In this document: positions 1-12,060 of the stretch, piece after piece
Layout of the letters: each line of letters starts with the position of its first letter
Position numbering within the stretch: position 1 is the first letter of the stretch
Assembly (NCBI GenBank): GCA_025175895.1
Contig: CM046000.1
Coordinates: 96,332,753 to 96,396,752, forward strand
DNA length: 64,000 nucleotides
Source: Wurfbainia villosa
Lineage: Eukaryota; Streptophyta; Magnoliopsida; Zingiberales; Zingiberaceae
Direction of reading: 5' to 3'
Program-made: the position numbers and the translations under genes
The notes under the pieces: model-generated
What the model was told of the DNA's origin: nothing
What the model saw: only the letters and a program-made list of their open reading frames with translations
Databases searched by the model: none

Positions 1-1129
1 GATCGAGCGGATCGCTAGAGGGGGGGTGAATAGCGATAAAAACTTTCGTTCGTTTCGATACTTGAGATACACAGCAGAAAGAATAGAACAATATAAAAAT
101 AAAGAAGACAAGAGGGTTTTTTACTTGGTTCGTAACCTACGGCTACTACTCCAAGGCCCTAGTGGTCCTTGACCACGTACGGAGGGCAAATCACTAACGA
201 ACTCCTCCTCGTTGGAGGTAGGAGTTAATCGAATACAAAAACCATGAAAAGGATCGAGATAGAGGGACACTCCCTCTCTTCTCGTCACGATAAAGAACTT
301 AAGTACAGATTGAAACTATAAAAACACTTTTACCGATGACTCGTAGATGAAGAAGATTGAGCTCTAGTCGTCGTGTCTGCTGCGCTTCGTCGTAGGGATG
401 TTGGAGAGTCGTAGCGTATCGGAAGCACTTGGAGGCTTTTAGAATTGATGAAAAACCCTTAGAGAATCCCTCCTTTTATAGCTTTTGAGCCCCTCATCGA
501 ATGAGTCTTCAGCCAATCAAAATTAGACACCAAGCTCCTTGGAATGAGGTGATAAGGCTTGACTCCTCAAAGCTGGTCCTTGACCATCAGTCGACTGATG
601 GCCATCATTAGTCGACTGATGGCCATCATTAGTCGACTGATGGCAGCACCAGTCGAGTCGCAACACTCAGCAGTCAACTGATTCAAGGAAGTCGAGTGGC
701 TCTTGTGGGCAGTCGACTGATACTTGCTGAAATCACCAGTTAGCTTAATAAAAACATAATTTCGACGGTTGCTGACCGTCCGATCTTGACCTAGACCATC
801 CATGGGATGTCTTTGGTCGGATCTACGCTTAAGACCATCCCCATAAGAAGGATACGACTTCACTTACACTCACACACACGAGCTTACCTCGATACTTACT
901 TTGTAGCCCTCGCTTCCGGCCTTCTACTCAATTCCTTTGGCTCCCTCCGAAGTCACTCGAGTATCGCCTGACCACCACGACTTCCTCCGGGTGTCGCCAG
1001 CCTTCAGCTCTAGCTTTAGCACTTTTCTACACACTCGATTCATCTCGTGAGATAACGATATGAGCTTAACTTTGTATCGTTTGTTATAATCAAAACTCAG
1101 GTTCGACTTAGGTGCCCACTGCACCAACA
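1..1129 (-). repeat. Cop1 3' LTR
   Basis: Collinear with 10933-12060 and ends ...CACCAACA on the plus strand, so the LTR has the usual TG/CA ends (first five bases lie outside the window). A TATA box (CTATAAAAGG on the minus strand) is at about 471-484. Upstream of it in transcription sense, at about 586-722, are four copies of the palindrome AGTCGACT(G). The U5 end carries the CTAGAGGGGGGGTGAATAG block (15-33). Differences from the other LTR are mainly transitions. Confidence 0.93.
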
Positions 1130-2151
1130 ATCTCCCCCTTTTTTATCTATGGCAAACCCATACAAAGTTAAGGAAATAATATGAAGAATAATAATATGCA
1201 CGAAGAATAATAATATGCATGAAGAATCAAAGATTAAGTAGGAGTAGTAGAGACTTTCTTCCAAGTACTCCCCCTTGAGGAAACCTCCCCCTTGACCAAG
1301 GGTGAGTCTTGAAAGAAGATCTTAATCCTCCCCCTTGATGTTTGCTATTTAGGAAGAGTTTAAGTAATTAACAATTACTTAAAGTTGGCCTTAGTAAAAA
1401 AGAAAATTTAAGTTAAGAAAATTTCTTAACTTGGCCCCTTCTCCCCCTTTCTTAAGTAAACATTAACGTTTGGCCATAGTATTAAAAATAAGTTTAAGAA
1501 TTTTCTTAACTTGGCCTTTATCTCCCTTTTGTTAACTAAAACAAGTTAAGTTGCAAAAATTAAAATTAAGTTAAGTAAACATTTACTTAACTTTTGGCCA
1601 AGAGAATAAGTATGGAGTACTAAGTTAAGGGATCAAAAAAAATATTGATCCCTTAACTTTGGCCCTTTAACTTTGGCCTTTTTCTCCCCCTTTTGCCATA
1701 TATCGGAAAGAGTGGGGGGTTTTGAAAAAAATATAAGTATTAAGTTTAAGTTCCAAGTCCAAGCATGTTCCATATTATTTTGAAAATAATATACTAAAAA
1801 TAAGCTCATCTATATAATGTTCAACTCTCATTTGACTTGATTGATATGAAAGATCAACAAGTCCTGGTCAGAGTCGATTAATATATATGATTATACTCCG
1901 TGGTTCATAGTGATGCACTAGCTCTACATCTGGAACCAGGAGTAAAGTCCTAACATCTCACACTCATCTACGTGGATAAGTACACAAATACATTAGTCCT
2001 ATGTGTTGTGAGATGTATTGACTCCTTGAATCTATAGGTGCATGATATCTAAGATATGTCCTAAGCTAGTTCCATGAGCATGAAAAGTAAAAAATAGTAA
2101 TAAGAAAATATAATTTGTAAATTCCTACTTTACTACGCACTTGCCCAATTT
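1130..2151 (-). other. Cop1 noncoding tail and polypurine tract
   Basis: No coding signal between RNase H and the 3' LTR. The purine tract next to the LTR (1130-1145, minus-strand AAAAAAGGGGGAGAT) is the likely plus-strand primer. The same GGGGGAG-type purine runs recur at about 1270-1330, 1440 and 1680. The segment also holds a strong stem-loop (1954-2015), listed separately. Confidence 0.75.
1954..2015 (-). other. Stem-loop CATCTCAC/GTGAGATG in Cop1 tail
   Basis: ACATCTCACA and TGTGAGATGT form a perfect 10-bp inverted repeat. In element sense it is followed by TAGGA, as in the same stem of TG-A, TG-B, TG-D and TG-F. Being noncoding and conserved between families, it could be an RNA structure; the function is unknown. 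Confidence 0.6.
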
Positions 2152-2619
2152 TCATCTTAATAGGCTAAATTTGGCTTCGGGTAGGGGTTTAGTAAATAGA
2201 TCTGTCAAGTTGGACTTCGATTCGACGTATTCGAGTTGTATGGCTCTGTTGGCTACATGTTCTCGAATGAAATGATGTTTGACCTCTATATGTTTGGTCT
2301 TAGAGTGACATATTGAATTTTTAGTTAGGTTAATTGAACTAATGTTATCTACGTGAATTTTAGTGTTTGTAAAGTCTAACTTAAAATCTTGGAGAGTGTG
2401 CTTCATCTAAAGAAGATGAGTGACACACTCACCCATCACGATGTATTCGGCTTCGGTGGTAGATAAGGCAACACAGTGTTGCTTCTTACTGCACCAACTC
2501 ACTAGACTTGAGCCGAGAAGTTGATAACAACTACTTGTACTCTTTCTATCGAGCTTACTACCGGCACAGTCCGAGTCGGAGTAGCCGATTAGTTCGAACT
2601 CGGTAGATCTAGGTACCAA
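2152..2619 (-). pseudogene. Cop1 RNase H
   Basis: Two adjoining frames carry the Copia RNase H signature: GYSDSDCAG with the first catalytic Asp, RKSTS, VALSTTEAEYI with the catalytic Glu, then HVDNISSINL, KHIEVKHHFIRE and DLFTKPL. These are the standard blocks in the standard order. The domain degrades the RNA strand during reverse transcription. It is split by a stop near 2407, so it is inactive. It follows RT (2589-3833) directly in sense order. Confidence 0.93.
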
Positions 2620-3833
2620 ATACCGACATTAAGTGTACCCTTTAGATATCTAAGGATACACTTAACTAGAGTTAGGTGAGATTCCTTGGCACAGGTTTGG
2701 AACCTTGCGCACATACTTACTGCAAATAAGATATCAGGTCGGCTCGTAGTTAAGTAAAGGAGACTCCCTATCGCGCTCCTATAGTATTTTAAGTCAATTG
2801 AATTTCCAATTACATCTTCTCCTATATTGACATTTGTTGCCATTGGGGTATTAATAATTTTAGCGTCTTTCATTCTAAAGCGTTTAATTAATTCACTAGT
2901 ATATTTGCGTTGGTGTAAGTATATTCCATCTTTAGTTTGTTTAATTTGTAGACCTAAGAAGACACTCAACTCACCTACTAAATTCATTTCAAATTCACTT
3001 TCCATAAGTGAAATGAATTCATTTAGTAGGATCGAGTTGGTGGTTCCGAAGATGATATCATCTATGTAGATTTGGGCTATGAATATGTCTTTACCTATGA
3101 TTTTTACGAAGAGGGTTGGATCGACTAGGCCTTGATTAAATCCTTTGGACTTAAGATAAATCGAAAGCCTCTCGTACCAAGCTCGAGGAGCTTGTTTGAG
3201 TCCATAGAGAGCTTTCTTTAATCTAAGGACATGGTCGGGTTTATCTAGACTTTCGAAATCGGGAGGTTGACTAACATAAACCTCTTCCTTAATATATCCA
3301 TTCAAGAATGCTGACTTTATATACATTTGAAACAACTTAAATCCTCGATGTGCAACATATGCTAATAACATTTGGATGGACTCTAATCTAGCCACTGGGG
3401 CATAGGTCTCGTCGTAATCTAAACCTTCGACTTGACTAAACCCTTTAGTGACTAATCTAGCTTTATTTCTAACTACTTCACCTTTATCATCAAGTTTATT
3501 TCGAAACACCCACCTTGTTCCAACGATTGTTTTATCTTTAGGTGGTGGTACTAATTCCCATACTTCGTTTCTAGTGAATTGAGCTAGCTCTTCTTGCATT
3601 GCAATAATCCAATTGGGATCAAGAAGAGCTTGGTCAATGGTCTTGGGTTCGATTTTGGAAATCAAGGAGATTTGACTAAGGTTTCGGTATGAAGCTCTAG
3701 TTCAAACTCCTAGGCTTGGATCACCTATCACTTGGTCGATAGGATGATTCGTTTGAGTCCTAGTTTGACTTGGGTTAGAGTCACCTATCGCTTGGTCGAT
3801 AGGATGACTCAGTTGACTTAGGTTAGGATTAAT
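2589..3833 (-). pseudogene. Cop1 reverse transcriptase (RVT_2)
   Basis: A 358-codon frame (2589-3665) begins with the linker [21 protein letters not shown] and runs through [59 protein letters not shown] and the active-site box YIDDIIFG (a variant of YVDD), ending at SRPDILFAV. Degenerate coding continues upstream to 3833, where the solo LTR interrupts the integrase-RT linker. RT copies element RNA into DNA. The catalytic Asp pair is present, but the polyprotein is broken on both sides. Confidence 0.95.
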
Positions 3834-4984
3834 TGTCATGCCCCAAGAGTATGCCGAGCTGAAAAAAATCAGACAACATCTCCCTTGTACGTGATACAAT
3901 TCTCTGATATACATAAAGCCCTTCGGCCAAAATCACATAACATATATATGGACATAATCCAATAAACACAGCGGAAACATACTGACAGATAAATAAGATA
4001 CAAAGACCCAACTATGCACTCCGGAGTGACTTTGACACAACAAAAATCATAATTGAAACCATATACAAACTGAAACCACAACAAAGCCCAAATACATACA
4101 ACACATCCATATACCACAAATACGGAAACGATACAGGATAAAATCCCAAAACAATAATCCAACTAAATACCACAAATCGTAGTAAACATCCATCTGTTTG
4201 GTGTGAGATGGGATCAGCTGGCGGAGCTCCGAACGTCCAAGGAAATCTTCTACCTATTACCTGGGCGATAAGAAACCCAGGGTTCGTGGTGGTGAGTATA
4301 AACTCAGGGGTAATATATAGAAAGTGCATGAACAACATATAGGATATAGAGATCTACAAGTATACATGTGAAGATCTACAAGTATACAGAATATGTCTAA
4401 TAGACATACAATCCTATTCAAATCTAATAATAAGTAACCACAGTATAGTCATACTCAATGCATATACTAAACTGATCAACTGAACATGAAGTAATGTACC
4501 AACGTACCTAATGGTCTGCAACACCATAAGCTATATCATCCTGAACAGATATACAATAACATAACCCATATAACGTATAAAGTCAATCCCATATCTGACC
4601 AACACTCAGACATATGAACAGTATATAATCACATGTAATAACATCCCGGTCCATACCACACTATGACACGATGCTAATCAAATGCATACAATAGTCTGGA
4701 CCAACACATATATCATGCTCAACACATAACAGTATATAATATACAAATGACAGGTATCATGATGTACAAACATATGCAGCAACCAAATGCAGCATCTCAC
4801 AGACATATGTAAAACATATATCGAATACATGCATACATATATATATCAGCAATGCATATGCATGACCATGTCTCCGGACCCATCCAACCATGACCCCAGT
4901 ATGGCGTGGGTGACACGACATGACAACTATCCCGACTCCAGCCGCCACCACTCTCGAGTGATCGAGTTGGGTAGTATGAAATAG

Positions 4985-5260
4985 TAGCTAGCCACCATAG
5001 AGCTATATGCTACTCACACGGGGGGCCCTGTTGCTAGCCGCTCCATCCCTACCCATGAGTAGACGAGCACCGCACCCAGGACAACTGCACATCACACGAC
5101 CACCGTCTATAGTGGGTAAGTGCGCTAACTACCACTCCGCATAGTGGCCAAGTGCGCATCTCCAGCTACCACCATCCATAGTGGCCGAGAACAGCACGCA
5201 CAACAATGCTCTACACTCAACCCTGCTACCACTACCCCGAGTGGTTGGGGAGGCAGGATC
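4985..5260. repeat. Cluster of CCAC..GTGG inverted motifs
   Basis: Short units such as CCACTCCGCATAGTGG, CCACCATCCATAGTGG and CCACTACCCCGAGTGG recur at about 50-60 bp spacing, each able to fold as a small hairpin. The cluster sits inside the solo LTR, where regulatory repeats would be expected. Confidence 0.6.
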
Positions 5261-7037
5261 ACTAGCGATCCTCTCAACCACAAGGGAGACCTAATCGCCA
5301 ACATTTATGCAATGTAATGATGCATAGCTCCATACACGTATCCTCGCAACACTCCCTATCCCACGGGGAGTCCTAGTCAACCCAAAGTCAACTAAAGGAC
5401 TACTAATCCATAAGACTCTCTCTCTATCACTCAGAGAGTCATACACATCTGACAGTCAACCATGCTAAGACCTCTAGTCCGTAGCGAGATACCATCGACC
5501 GTCCATATAACCATACACAGGCACACGATCCATAATGGATATACCATCACGCTAGGACCTCCAGTCCATAGCCACTTATTGACAACCACACACTTATCTA
5601 TGCACAGACAACTAGATCCATCATAGATGCACAACTAATATGTGTACGATACAACAATCGACTCCATAATCTAATCCATCACCTAACCCTAGTGATGTAA
5701 CACAATAACCCAATCTGAGGTCACAAAGATAACCCTAACCACCTGTACTTACTGAACATCCATCAGCTAACACACAATAGGGTTTATAGTTCATATCCAT
5801 GATAGATAATCAATGAAGTAACAATAATATATCTCAAAGGTCAAAGGCAATACAAGCATATGATTAAATAAGAGTGGAGTCAAGGTAAAAGAATTCAGCA
5901 TAAATCCAAATTCATGCACCAGATTCAGATCAAAACTACCTGACCAGGGTAGATATTACCCACCTGATACGAAGCTCGGAATAATCCTCATGGTCATGGA
6001 CCCGCTTCGTATTCCAAACCTGCAAACTATGATTAAGTACAAGCCTCCGATATGTATACGAACTAAACACTACTTCGTTTCTATGTTCGCATCCTTTCCT
6101 CGTCTACAAATTAGAAACTTGAGCACACACCTCTCGTATCTCCAAATCTACATCACTTTACAACCACAAATCACACATCTATTACATTCACAGCTCCCCA
6201 TCACAGCAGCACAACACAACCACCATCGTTCCTAGCACACTAAATCACAATCGGATACGACTCCATCCAATCCAAAATCAATTAGATACATTAACAACAC
6301 CTAAATCATTTCACCTATTCACAGATTCACTCAAACGTCGACTGAACTCCTCAGCACAACTCAATATCGATTAGAGGCTAAATCATAGCTCACGGCCACC
6401 ACCACTCCAACCACAGCCGCCATACCACAATCCATCGACAACCACTAAATGCAGCAGTTAACAGCTGAGAAGAAAAGGTTCGATAGAGCTTACCTGCCCT
6501 AAATCTTCATCGGTAGTCACCCCTCCTTAAACCTCTATTCACCGAAGAAATCTAAGCTCCAGAACACTGCCCAAAACCACCGATTGAAGCCAATATAAGA
6601 AGCCCACAGCTAGATCTCACTCTCAGCTTAAGGAGGAAGGAAATCGACCCCCCTTACCTAGCTCCAATGACGATCGACATCGAGATCCCTCTGTCTTGGC
6701 AGCCCACCGCCGCAGCACTCTCAGCTCCCAAATCGGCCTTCACCCATTTCCAACTTGCTCAGCATCCTCCCTCCGGCCGGATCTCCGACCAAGTGCGTCG
6801 TCAACGGCGACTCGCGGAGGAAGAAGAAAGGATGAAGAAACCGTCGATCGCGTGAGATGACAAAGAAGAGGCGATCGCGAAGTGAAGATGCGGTTGATCG
6901 GTTTTACATGGCCCTTTTTAAACACCATTCGCATTTTTGGTTCACGCCACCCGGTTCAAACCAAGCCCTAATTAATACCAACCTTAATTAAACCTGACCC
7001 CTAATTAAACCCACTTAGCTACCAAATGAGGTTTAAT

Positions 7038-7039
<2 letters not shown>

Positions 7040-7129
<90 letters not shown>
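7040..7129. repeat. (TA)n microsatellite
   Basis: Uninterrupted TA dinucleotides for about 90 bp near the right end of the solo LTR. The length is likely to vary between alleles and in assembly. Confidence 0.97.
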
Positions 7130-7133
<4 letters not shown>

Positions 7134-7164
7134 TTTATATTCTTTTTCCATATCTTACATTAAT

Positions 7165-8096
7165 ACTAGACTCGATCTCAAGATTGGAGTTGAGTCTGGT
7201 ATGAATCGGCTCGCTAATTAGGGTTGCTAGGGTTTTATAGGTTCGTGTCCTTCATCAAACACTACATTAATAGTCTCTTCGACTCTAAGGGTGTCATGGT
7301 TATATACCCTATAGACTCTACTCGTAGTCGAGTATCCTAGAAAGATTCCGGTCGAGGTTTTGGATGTGAATTTTCCTAGGTGATCCTTAGTGTTTAGGAT
7401 ATGTACCTTACATCCAAATACCCTAAAGTACTTGATGTTAGGTATTTTATCGTAATAAATCTCGTACGAGGTCTTAAGGTGCCTCTTTACCATAAGGATC
7501 CTATTTTGGACATAGCAAGCCGTACTAATGACTTCTACCCAAAACCTATCGGGTAGGTTATACTAGTTTAACATTGTCCTAGCGACTTCTTGTAGGATTT
7601 TATTTTTGCATTCTACTAGGCCATTCTGTTGTGGGGTTCTAGGGCATGAGAACTCATGGTGGTATCCATTTAGGTTACAGAATTCTGTAAACCTGTGATT
7701 CTCGAATTCACCACCATGATCACTCCTAAGTCTTTTGATTTTAAGGTTTTGTTGATTTTCTATTAGTTTAAATAGGTTGATTAATTGATCTAGGGTATCA
7801 CTTTTGTATTTGATGAACCTAACCCAAGTAAATCTAGAATAGTCGTCAATTATGACTAAGTAGAATTGACTCCCATTAAGAGACTTAGCTCCGTGTAAAT
7901 CAAATAGATCCATGTGTAGGAGCTCAAGAACACTTTTGGTTTGTTCTTGATTAGTTAGTTGATGTTGTGTCCTAGATTATTTACTTTGTTGACAAGCATT
8001 ACATATTTTATTATCGAAGTTGTTGAGGTTAGGCAAACCTCTGACTAAGTCACTCTGACTCATCTTGTGGATGAGTCTTGGGTGCGAGTGACCGAG
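7165..8096 (-). pseudogene. Cop1 integrase
   Basis: In sense order: a zinc-binding region (8096-7970) with LVRGLP and ICNACQQSK; the catalytic core (7913-7563) with MDLFDLHGAKS, YSRFTWVRF, RSDHGGEFEN (catalytic Asp) and CPRTPQQNGLVECKN (catalytic Glu); and the C-terminal part (7493-7227) with FRVFGCKVHI and GIFLGYS. The enzyme joins element cDNA to the chromosome. Stops and shifts separate the pieces, so it is not functional. The frame breaks just before the solo LTR at 7159. Confidence 0.93.
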
Positions 8097-8489
8097 TCAT
8101 CGGTGCCACAACCAAGATTCCTCTTGCCGTGTCATAAGACACTTGGTTGAGGAGTTAGTTAAATTAATAGTATAAATATTGTTATTTCTGGTTCCTTTAA
8201 GAATTGTTTTAGAGGTTTCATTTGTATTAATTACGCATTCATTTTCTAGAAATATGACCTTATAGTTATTATCACATAATTGACTTACACTAAGTAAATT
8301 ATATTGGAAATTTTCTACCAATGAGACATTTTGAATAATAAAGTTTGAGTTGAGCTCAATATCACCTGACCCGATGATTTTGAGCTTGTCATTGTTTCCG
8401 AAGGCTATCGATCCTTGTCGTTTGAATCGAAGCTTCGAAAATTTGAGTTGATCCCACATCATGTGTCGGGAGCAACCACTATCCAACAT
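8097..8489 (-). pseudogene. Cop1 aspartic protease and pre-integrase segment
   Basis: The 130-codon frame starts at LDSGCSRHM, the D-S/T-G active site of Copia proteases, continues with SIAFGNND and LLSVSQLCD, and ends at SWLWHR, the beginning of the GAG pre-integrase domain. It would cut the polyprotein. The upstream tryptophan codon is still present, but the join to gag is lost. Confidence 0.9.
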
Positions 8490-9072
8490 CCATTGATCCT
8501 ACACACATGGTAGTTGGATCGAATATTGGAATTATTAAAGGTTGGTTGTAAATTATTAAACCTAAATCATCTCACTCATGTCTACATGATCAAGCATGTT
8601 AACCTTATATGTTCTTGTGAGATGACTTCCAATTTTACTTGATTTAAATTTAATGATTTGAACACTTGTCAACCTTGTATTAGATTCGGACTTGACCTTA
8701 ATCTCATCAAGTCACCTTTTCAAGATCATGACTTCCAGGTCATGGTGAGGCACAGAGGCCTTCTTTGATCGAAAAAATGACCACTTCCTTAGACAAAGCT
8801 ATTTTCAAGAAAATAGAGACTTGACTCACCTAAGACCACTCCCTGGTCTAACTAGTCTAGGATATGGTAAGGTAGCTTCAGCTAGTTCCACTCGATCAAG
8901 TGCACTAAACTAGATATGCCTTATCTCACCCGAATACACGAGACTCCACTTTCCTAGCGTACTATTATCTCGCCGCATTCTGGTACTATGTTACCAAGTA
9001 TTGACGAGTTATAGTCCTATCTAACCATTCTAAAAATAAAAAAAATAAATAAAGGACCTAAGCATGCAATTT
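8490..9072 (-). other. Cop1 noncoding insert between gag spacer and protease
   Basis: About 580 bp without a usable frame. At 8568-8624 it carries CATCTCAC...GTGAGATG followed in sense by ATTTAGG, a second copy of the stem-loop found in the Cop1 tail and the gag-only elements. Its place between the gag spacer and pol matches the start of the noncoding module in the gag-only elements. Nothing else is recognised. Confidence 0.55.
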
Positions 9073-9912
9073 CTAAGTTAAAGCACAAACAAGTTTTGTA
9101 CTGGCTTTCCCTGGACCGTTGAATCGGTTCGGTCTCTCCACATAGTGGATTTGGTCCTTGGGAACCCAGTACTGGTTAGATCCTAGGTTTGAAATCAAAG
9201 CGGTCTTAGGGACCCATGCTTGGACACATTTTTTATGTCGACTTACAATCGACATATACGACTTGTTGGTCGTATTTGAGCTAAACCCTAGTCCGACCTT
9301 GTTGTACACGGCCCTTTGCGATCCAAGTAGGAGGTCAAGTCCCTTGGATCCCAAAGTAAACCTTTCCAACATGTTCCTAAGATCTTCGACTTGACCTTTC
9401 AAGAGTGAGTTCTCAACTTTGAACTTTTCAACCCAAGTTGAATCCTCCTCTCGAACTTGACTAGTCGAAGAGGTTAGGGAGACCTCGTGCTTGAGGAGTT
9501 TAACCTCCTCAACCAGGGTCTCGACCTTGGACTCAGACTTAGCTAATTTCCTAGTTAAGAATTTAATCGCATTGTAAAGAGTACTAATAAGAGATCGACT
9601 TACCTTAAGTGTATCTCTTGAACCGGATATGGATCCGTTGCTTGTCTTGAATAGAGCTTCATAGTCTGATTTGTTTTTGGGTTCAGACTCGTGCTCTGGT
9701 TCAAACTCCATCTCCGATTCAGCTAGTTTAGCCATGAAGACGTGATCATCGTCTTCTTCCTCTGACGCTTCTTCTCACATAGCGTTGAGTGCCTTCTTGG
9801 GTGCTTTGCTCTTGAGCTTCGGACATTTGGACTTGATATGTCCAAACCTGTTGCATTCGTAACACCTAACATTAGAACTTTTAGGCTTACCTTCGTTGGG
9901 TCGAGTGACGGT
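9073..9912 (-). pseudogene. Cop1 CCHC knuckle and coiled-coil spacer of gag
   Basis: The CCHC knuckle CYECNRFGHIKSKC (about 9880-9790) binds RNA in Gag proteins. It is followed by a 220-codon frame (9735-9073) rich in Glu, Lys and Leu, with a likely coiled coil (LAKSESKVETLVEEVKLLK) and the repeated tail WVPKTAL...QYWVPKDQ. The tail resembles the ends of the gag-only ORFs in this window (IPKEYLVNP...FWVP). A stop at 9913 separates it from gag proper. Confidence 0.8.
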
Positions 9913-10704
9913 TCACTTTCGGCCCTTGACCATCCTCCGAACTAGGTTGACTAGATCGATCTCCAATTCCGGGTCGACCTCTGAATCATACTCATCTTCT
10001 TCCTCCTTCGGGGGTGGCTTGCTCGCGGTCTTCTTCTTCGATCCTGCAAAACCTGCTATACCATTCTCGGGTTCCGAGTTAGACTGTTCATGGAGATCGA
10101 AATCCGAAAACAATTCATCTAATCTAAATTTTGAAAGATCCTTAGAGACCTTGTAGGCATCGACCATGGATGCCCACAAGGTGGTCCTAGGAAATGAGCT
10201 TAGTACATACCTGATAAGGTCGCAGTTTTCGACCTTTTGTCCGATTGTGTGTAGGTTGTTGACGATATCTTGAACCCGAGCATGCAATTGTGTCACCGTC
10301 TCGTGTTCCTGCATTTTTAGATTATACAACCTATTGAAAAGGCGATCACTCTTACATACCTTGGCTTCATCGGTCCCTTCGTGTAGCTCCACTAGCTTTG
10401 TCAAGATATCCTTTACGCTGATGAAGAGGCCGACGCGATTAAGCTCCTCCTTGGACAAGGTGCATTGGAGGATTTGAGTCGCCTTGGCGTCGGCTTCGAC
10501 TTGTCTTTTTATAGCATTGGTCCATTGGTCATAATCCAAATATTCACCCACTTTGTTAGTTGGAAGTGTGAATCTCATTTGGATTATGATCCACATCTCG
10601 ATTTGGGTCTTAAGGAAGCACTCCATCCGACCCTTCCAATAACGGAAGTCATCTCCATTGTAAAATGGAGGTCGGACGGTGCTAAAACCCTTGAGATGGG
10701 CCAT
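9913..10704 (-). pseudogene. Cop1 gag (UBN2-type)
   Basis: The best start is the Met at 10702-10704 (MAHLKGFSTVRPPFYNG); the open frame upstream to 10818 is leader. Conserved blocks are FRYWKGRMECFL, AKATQILQCTLSKEELNRV, LVELHEGTDEAKVCK and FNRLYNLKMQEHETVTQLH, typical of the Copia gag domain. Gag forms the particle that packages element RNA. It ends in a Lys/Arg-rich stretch with a stop before the zinc knuckle. Confidence 0.93.
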
Positions 10705-10918
10705 TGACACAAAAAGAGCAAGAAAATAAAGAGAGAAAAAAAAACCTAGCAACGACACAAACGAGCAAAATGTACCAAGACTTGCATCTTGGATTAGTAG
10801 TGCGGGAGAAAAACTCAACGAATGAAAGAGCTTTAAAAAAATGAAAAAAATAGAAATAAAAATAAAAAAAATCTATAGAAAAGCTAGATTGGTGGTTTCA
10901 CCAAATCTTAGCACCCTG

Positions 10919-10930
10919 GCTCTGATACCA
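10919..10930 (-). promoter_or_regulatory. Cop1 primer binding site (initiator tRNA-Met)
   Basis: Minus strand TGGTATCAGAGC, two bases inside the 5' LTR. This is the standard plant Copia complement to the tRNA-Met 3' end. Confidence 0.95.
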
Positions 10931-10932
10931 AT

Positions 10933-12060
10933 TGTTGGATCGAGCGGATCACTAGAGGGGGGGGGGTGAATAGCGATAAAAACTTTCATTCATTTCAATA
11001 CTTGAGATACGCAGTGGAAAGAATAGAAAAATATAAAAAAAAAGAAGACAAGAGGGTTTTTTACTTGGTTCATAGCCTATGGCTACTACTCCAAGGCCCT
11101 AGTGGTCTTTGACTATGCACGGAGGGCAAATCACTAACGAACTCCTCCTCGTTGGAGGTAGGAGTTAATCGAATACGAAAACCATAAAAAGGATCGAGAT
11201 AGAGGGACACTCCCTCTCTTCTTGTTACGATAAAAAGCACGATAAAGAACTTAAGTACAGATTGAAACTATAAAAACACTTTTACCGACAACTCATAGAT
11301 GAAGAAGATTGAGCTCTAGTCGGCATGTCTGCAACGCTTCATCGTAGAGATTTCGGAGAGTCATAGCATATCGGAAGCACTTGGAGGCTTTTAGAATTGA
11401 TGAAAAACCCTTAGAGAAGCCCTCCTTTTATAGCTTTTGAGCCCCTCATCAAATGGGTCTTCAACTAATCAAAATTAGGCACCAAGCTCCTTGGAATGAG
11501 GTGATAAGGCTTGACTCCTCGAAGCTGATCCTTGACCATCAGTCGACTGATGACCATCATCAGTCGACTGATGGCAGTGCCAGTCGAGTCGCAACATTCA
11601 ATAGTCAACTGATTCAAGGCAATTGAGTGGTGCTTATGGGCAGTCGATTGATGCTTGCTGAAATCACCAGTCGGCTTAATAAAAATATAATTTCGATGGC
11701 CGTCGACCGTCTGATCTCGACCTAGACCATCCATGGGATGTCTTTGGTCAGATCTATGCTTAAGACCATCCCCGTAAGGAGGATACGACCTCACTTATGC
11801 TCACACACATGAGCTTACTTCGATATTTACTTTGTAGCCCTCGCTTCCGGCCTTCTACTCGATTCCTTTGGCTCCCTCCGAAGTCACTCGAGTATCGCCC
11901 GACCACGGTGGCTTCCTCCGGGTGTCGCCAGCCTTCAACTCCAGCTTTAGCACTTTTCTGGACACTCGATTCAGCTCGTGAGATAACGATATGAGCTTAA
12001 CTTTGTATCGTTTGCTATAATCAAAACTCAAGTTCGACTTAGGTGCCCACTGCACCAACA
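10933..12060 (-). repeat. Cop1 5' LTR
   Basis: TGTTGGATCGAGCGG...GCACCAACA, 1128 bp, collinear with 1-1129. TATA box on the minus strand at about 11422-11434, with CAGTCGACTG copies at about 11540-11575 upstream of it. Several former palindrome copies have decayed by C-to-T changes relative to the 3' LTR. Confidence 0.95.

Larger units (their letters stand above)
3834..7159. mobile_element. Solo LTR, 3.3 kb, probably Ty3/Gypsy
   Basis: Begins TGTCATGCCCC, ends CTTACA, and is flanked by the 5-bp repeat TTAAT (3829-3833 and 7160-7164). Removing it and one TTAAT restores a continuous Cop1 pol linker. No coding domain of any retroelement is visible inside, as expected after LTR-LTR recombination. 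The length and TGTCATGCCCC start recall long-LTR Gypsy lineages such as Tekay/Retand, which is inference. It contains short inverted motifs at 4985-5260 and a TA microsatellite at 7040-7129. Apparent frames (for example 4012-4338, 5431-5634) have no recognisable domain. Confidence 0.88.
1..12060 (-). mobile_element. Cop1: Ty1/Copia LTR retrotransposon, nearly complete, decayed
   Basis: Reading on the minus strand the order is 5' LTR (10933-12060), primer site, gag, CCHC knuckle, coiled-coil spacer, protease, integrase, RT, RNase H, noncoding tail, 3' LTR (1-1129). Integrase before RT defines Copia. The window starts five bases inside the 3' LTR, so the left target duplication cannot be checked; the right flank begins CGTCT inside a CACTA remnant. 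Coding frames contain many stops and shifts, and a 3.3-kb solo LTR splits pol. The large spacer between gag and protease and the long noncoding tail resemble the SIRE/Tork side of Copia, which is inference. Confidence 0.93.

Noticed and set aside
3702..4338. Minus-strand frames at 3829-4338 rich in Cys/Tyr/Phe as small secreted or membrane proteins
   Set aside because: They run across the Cop1/solo LTR boundary or lie inside the LTR end and share no family features.
4985..5260. Possible CRISPR-like or satellite array in the 3834-7159 LTR
   Set aside because: Units are short, degenerate inverted words with irregular spacing; plant nuclear context, no direct repeats of constant length.
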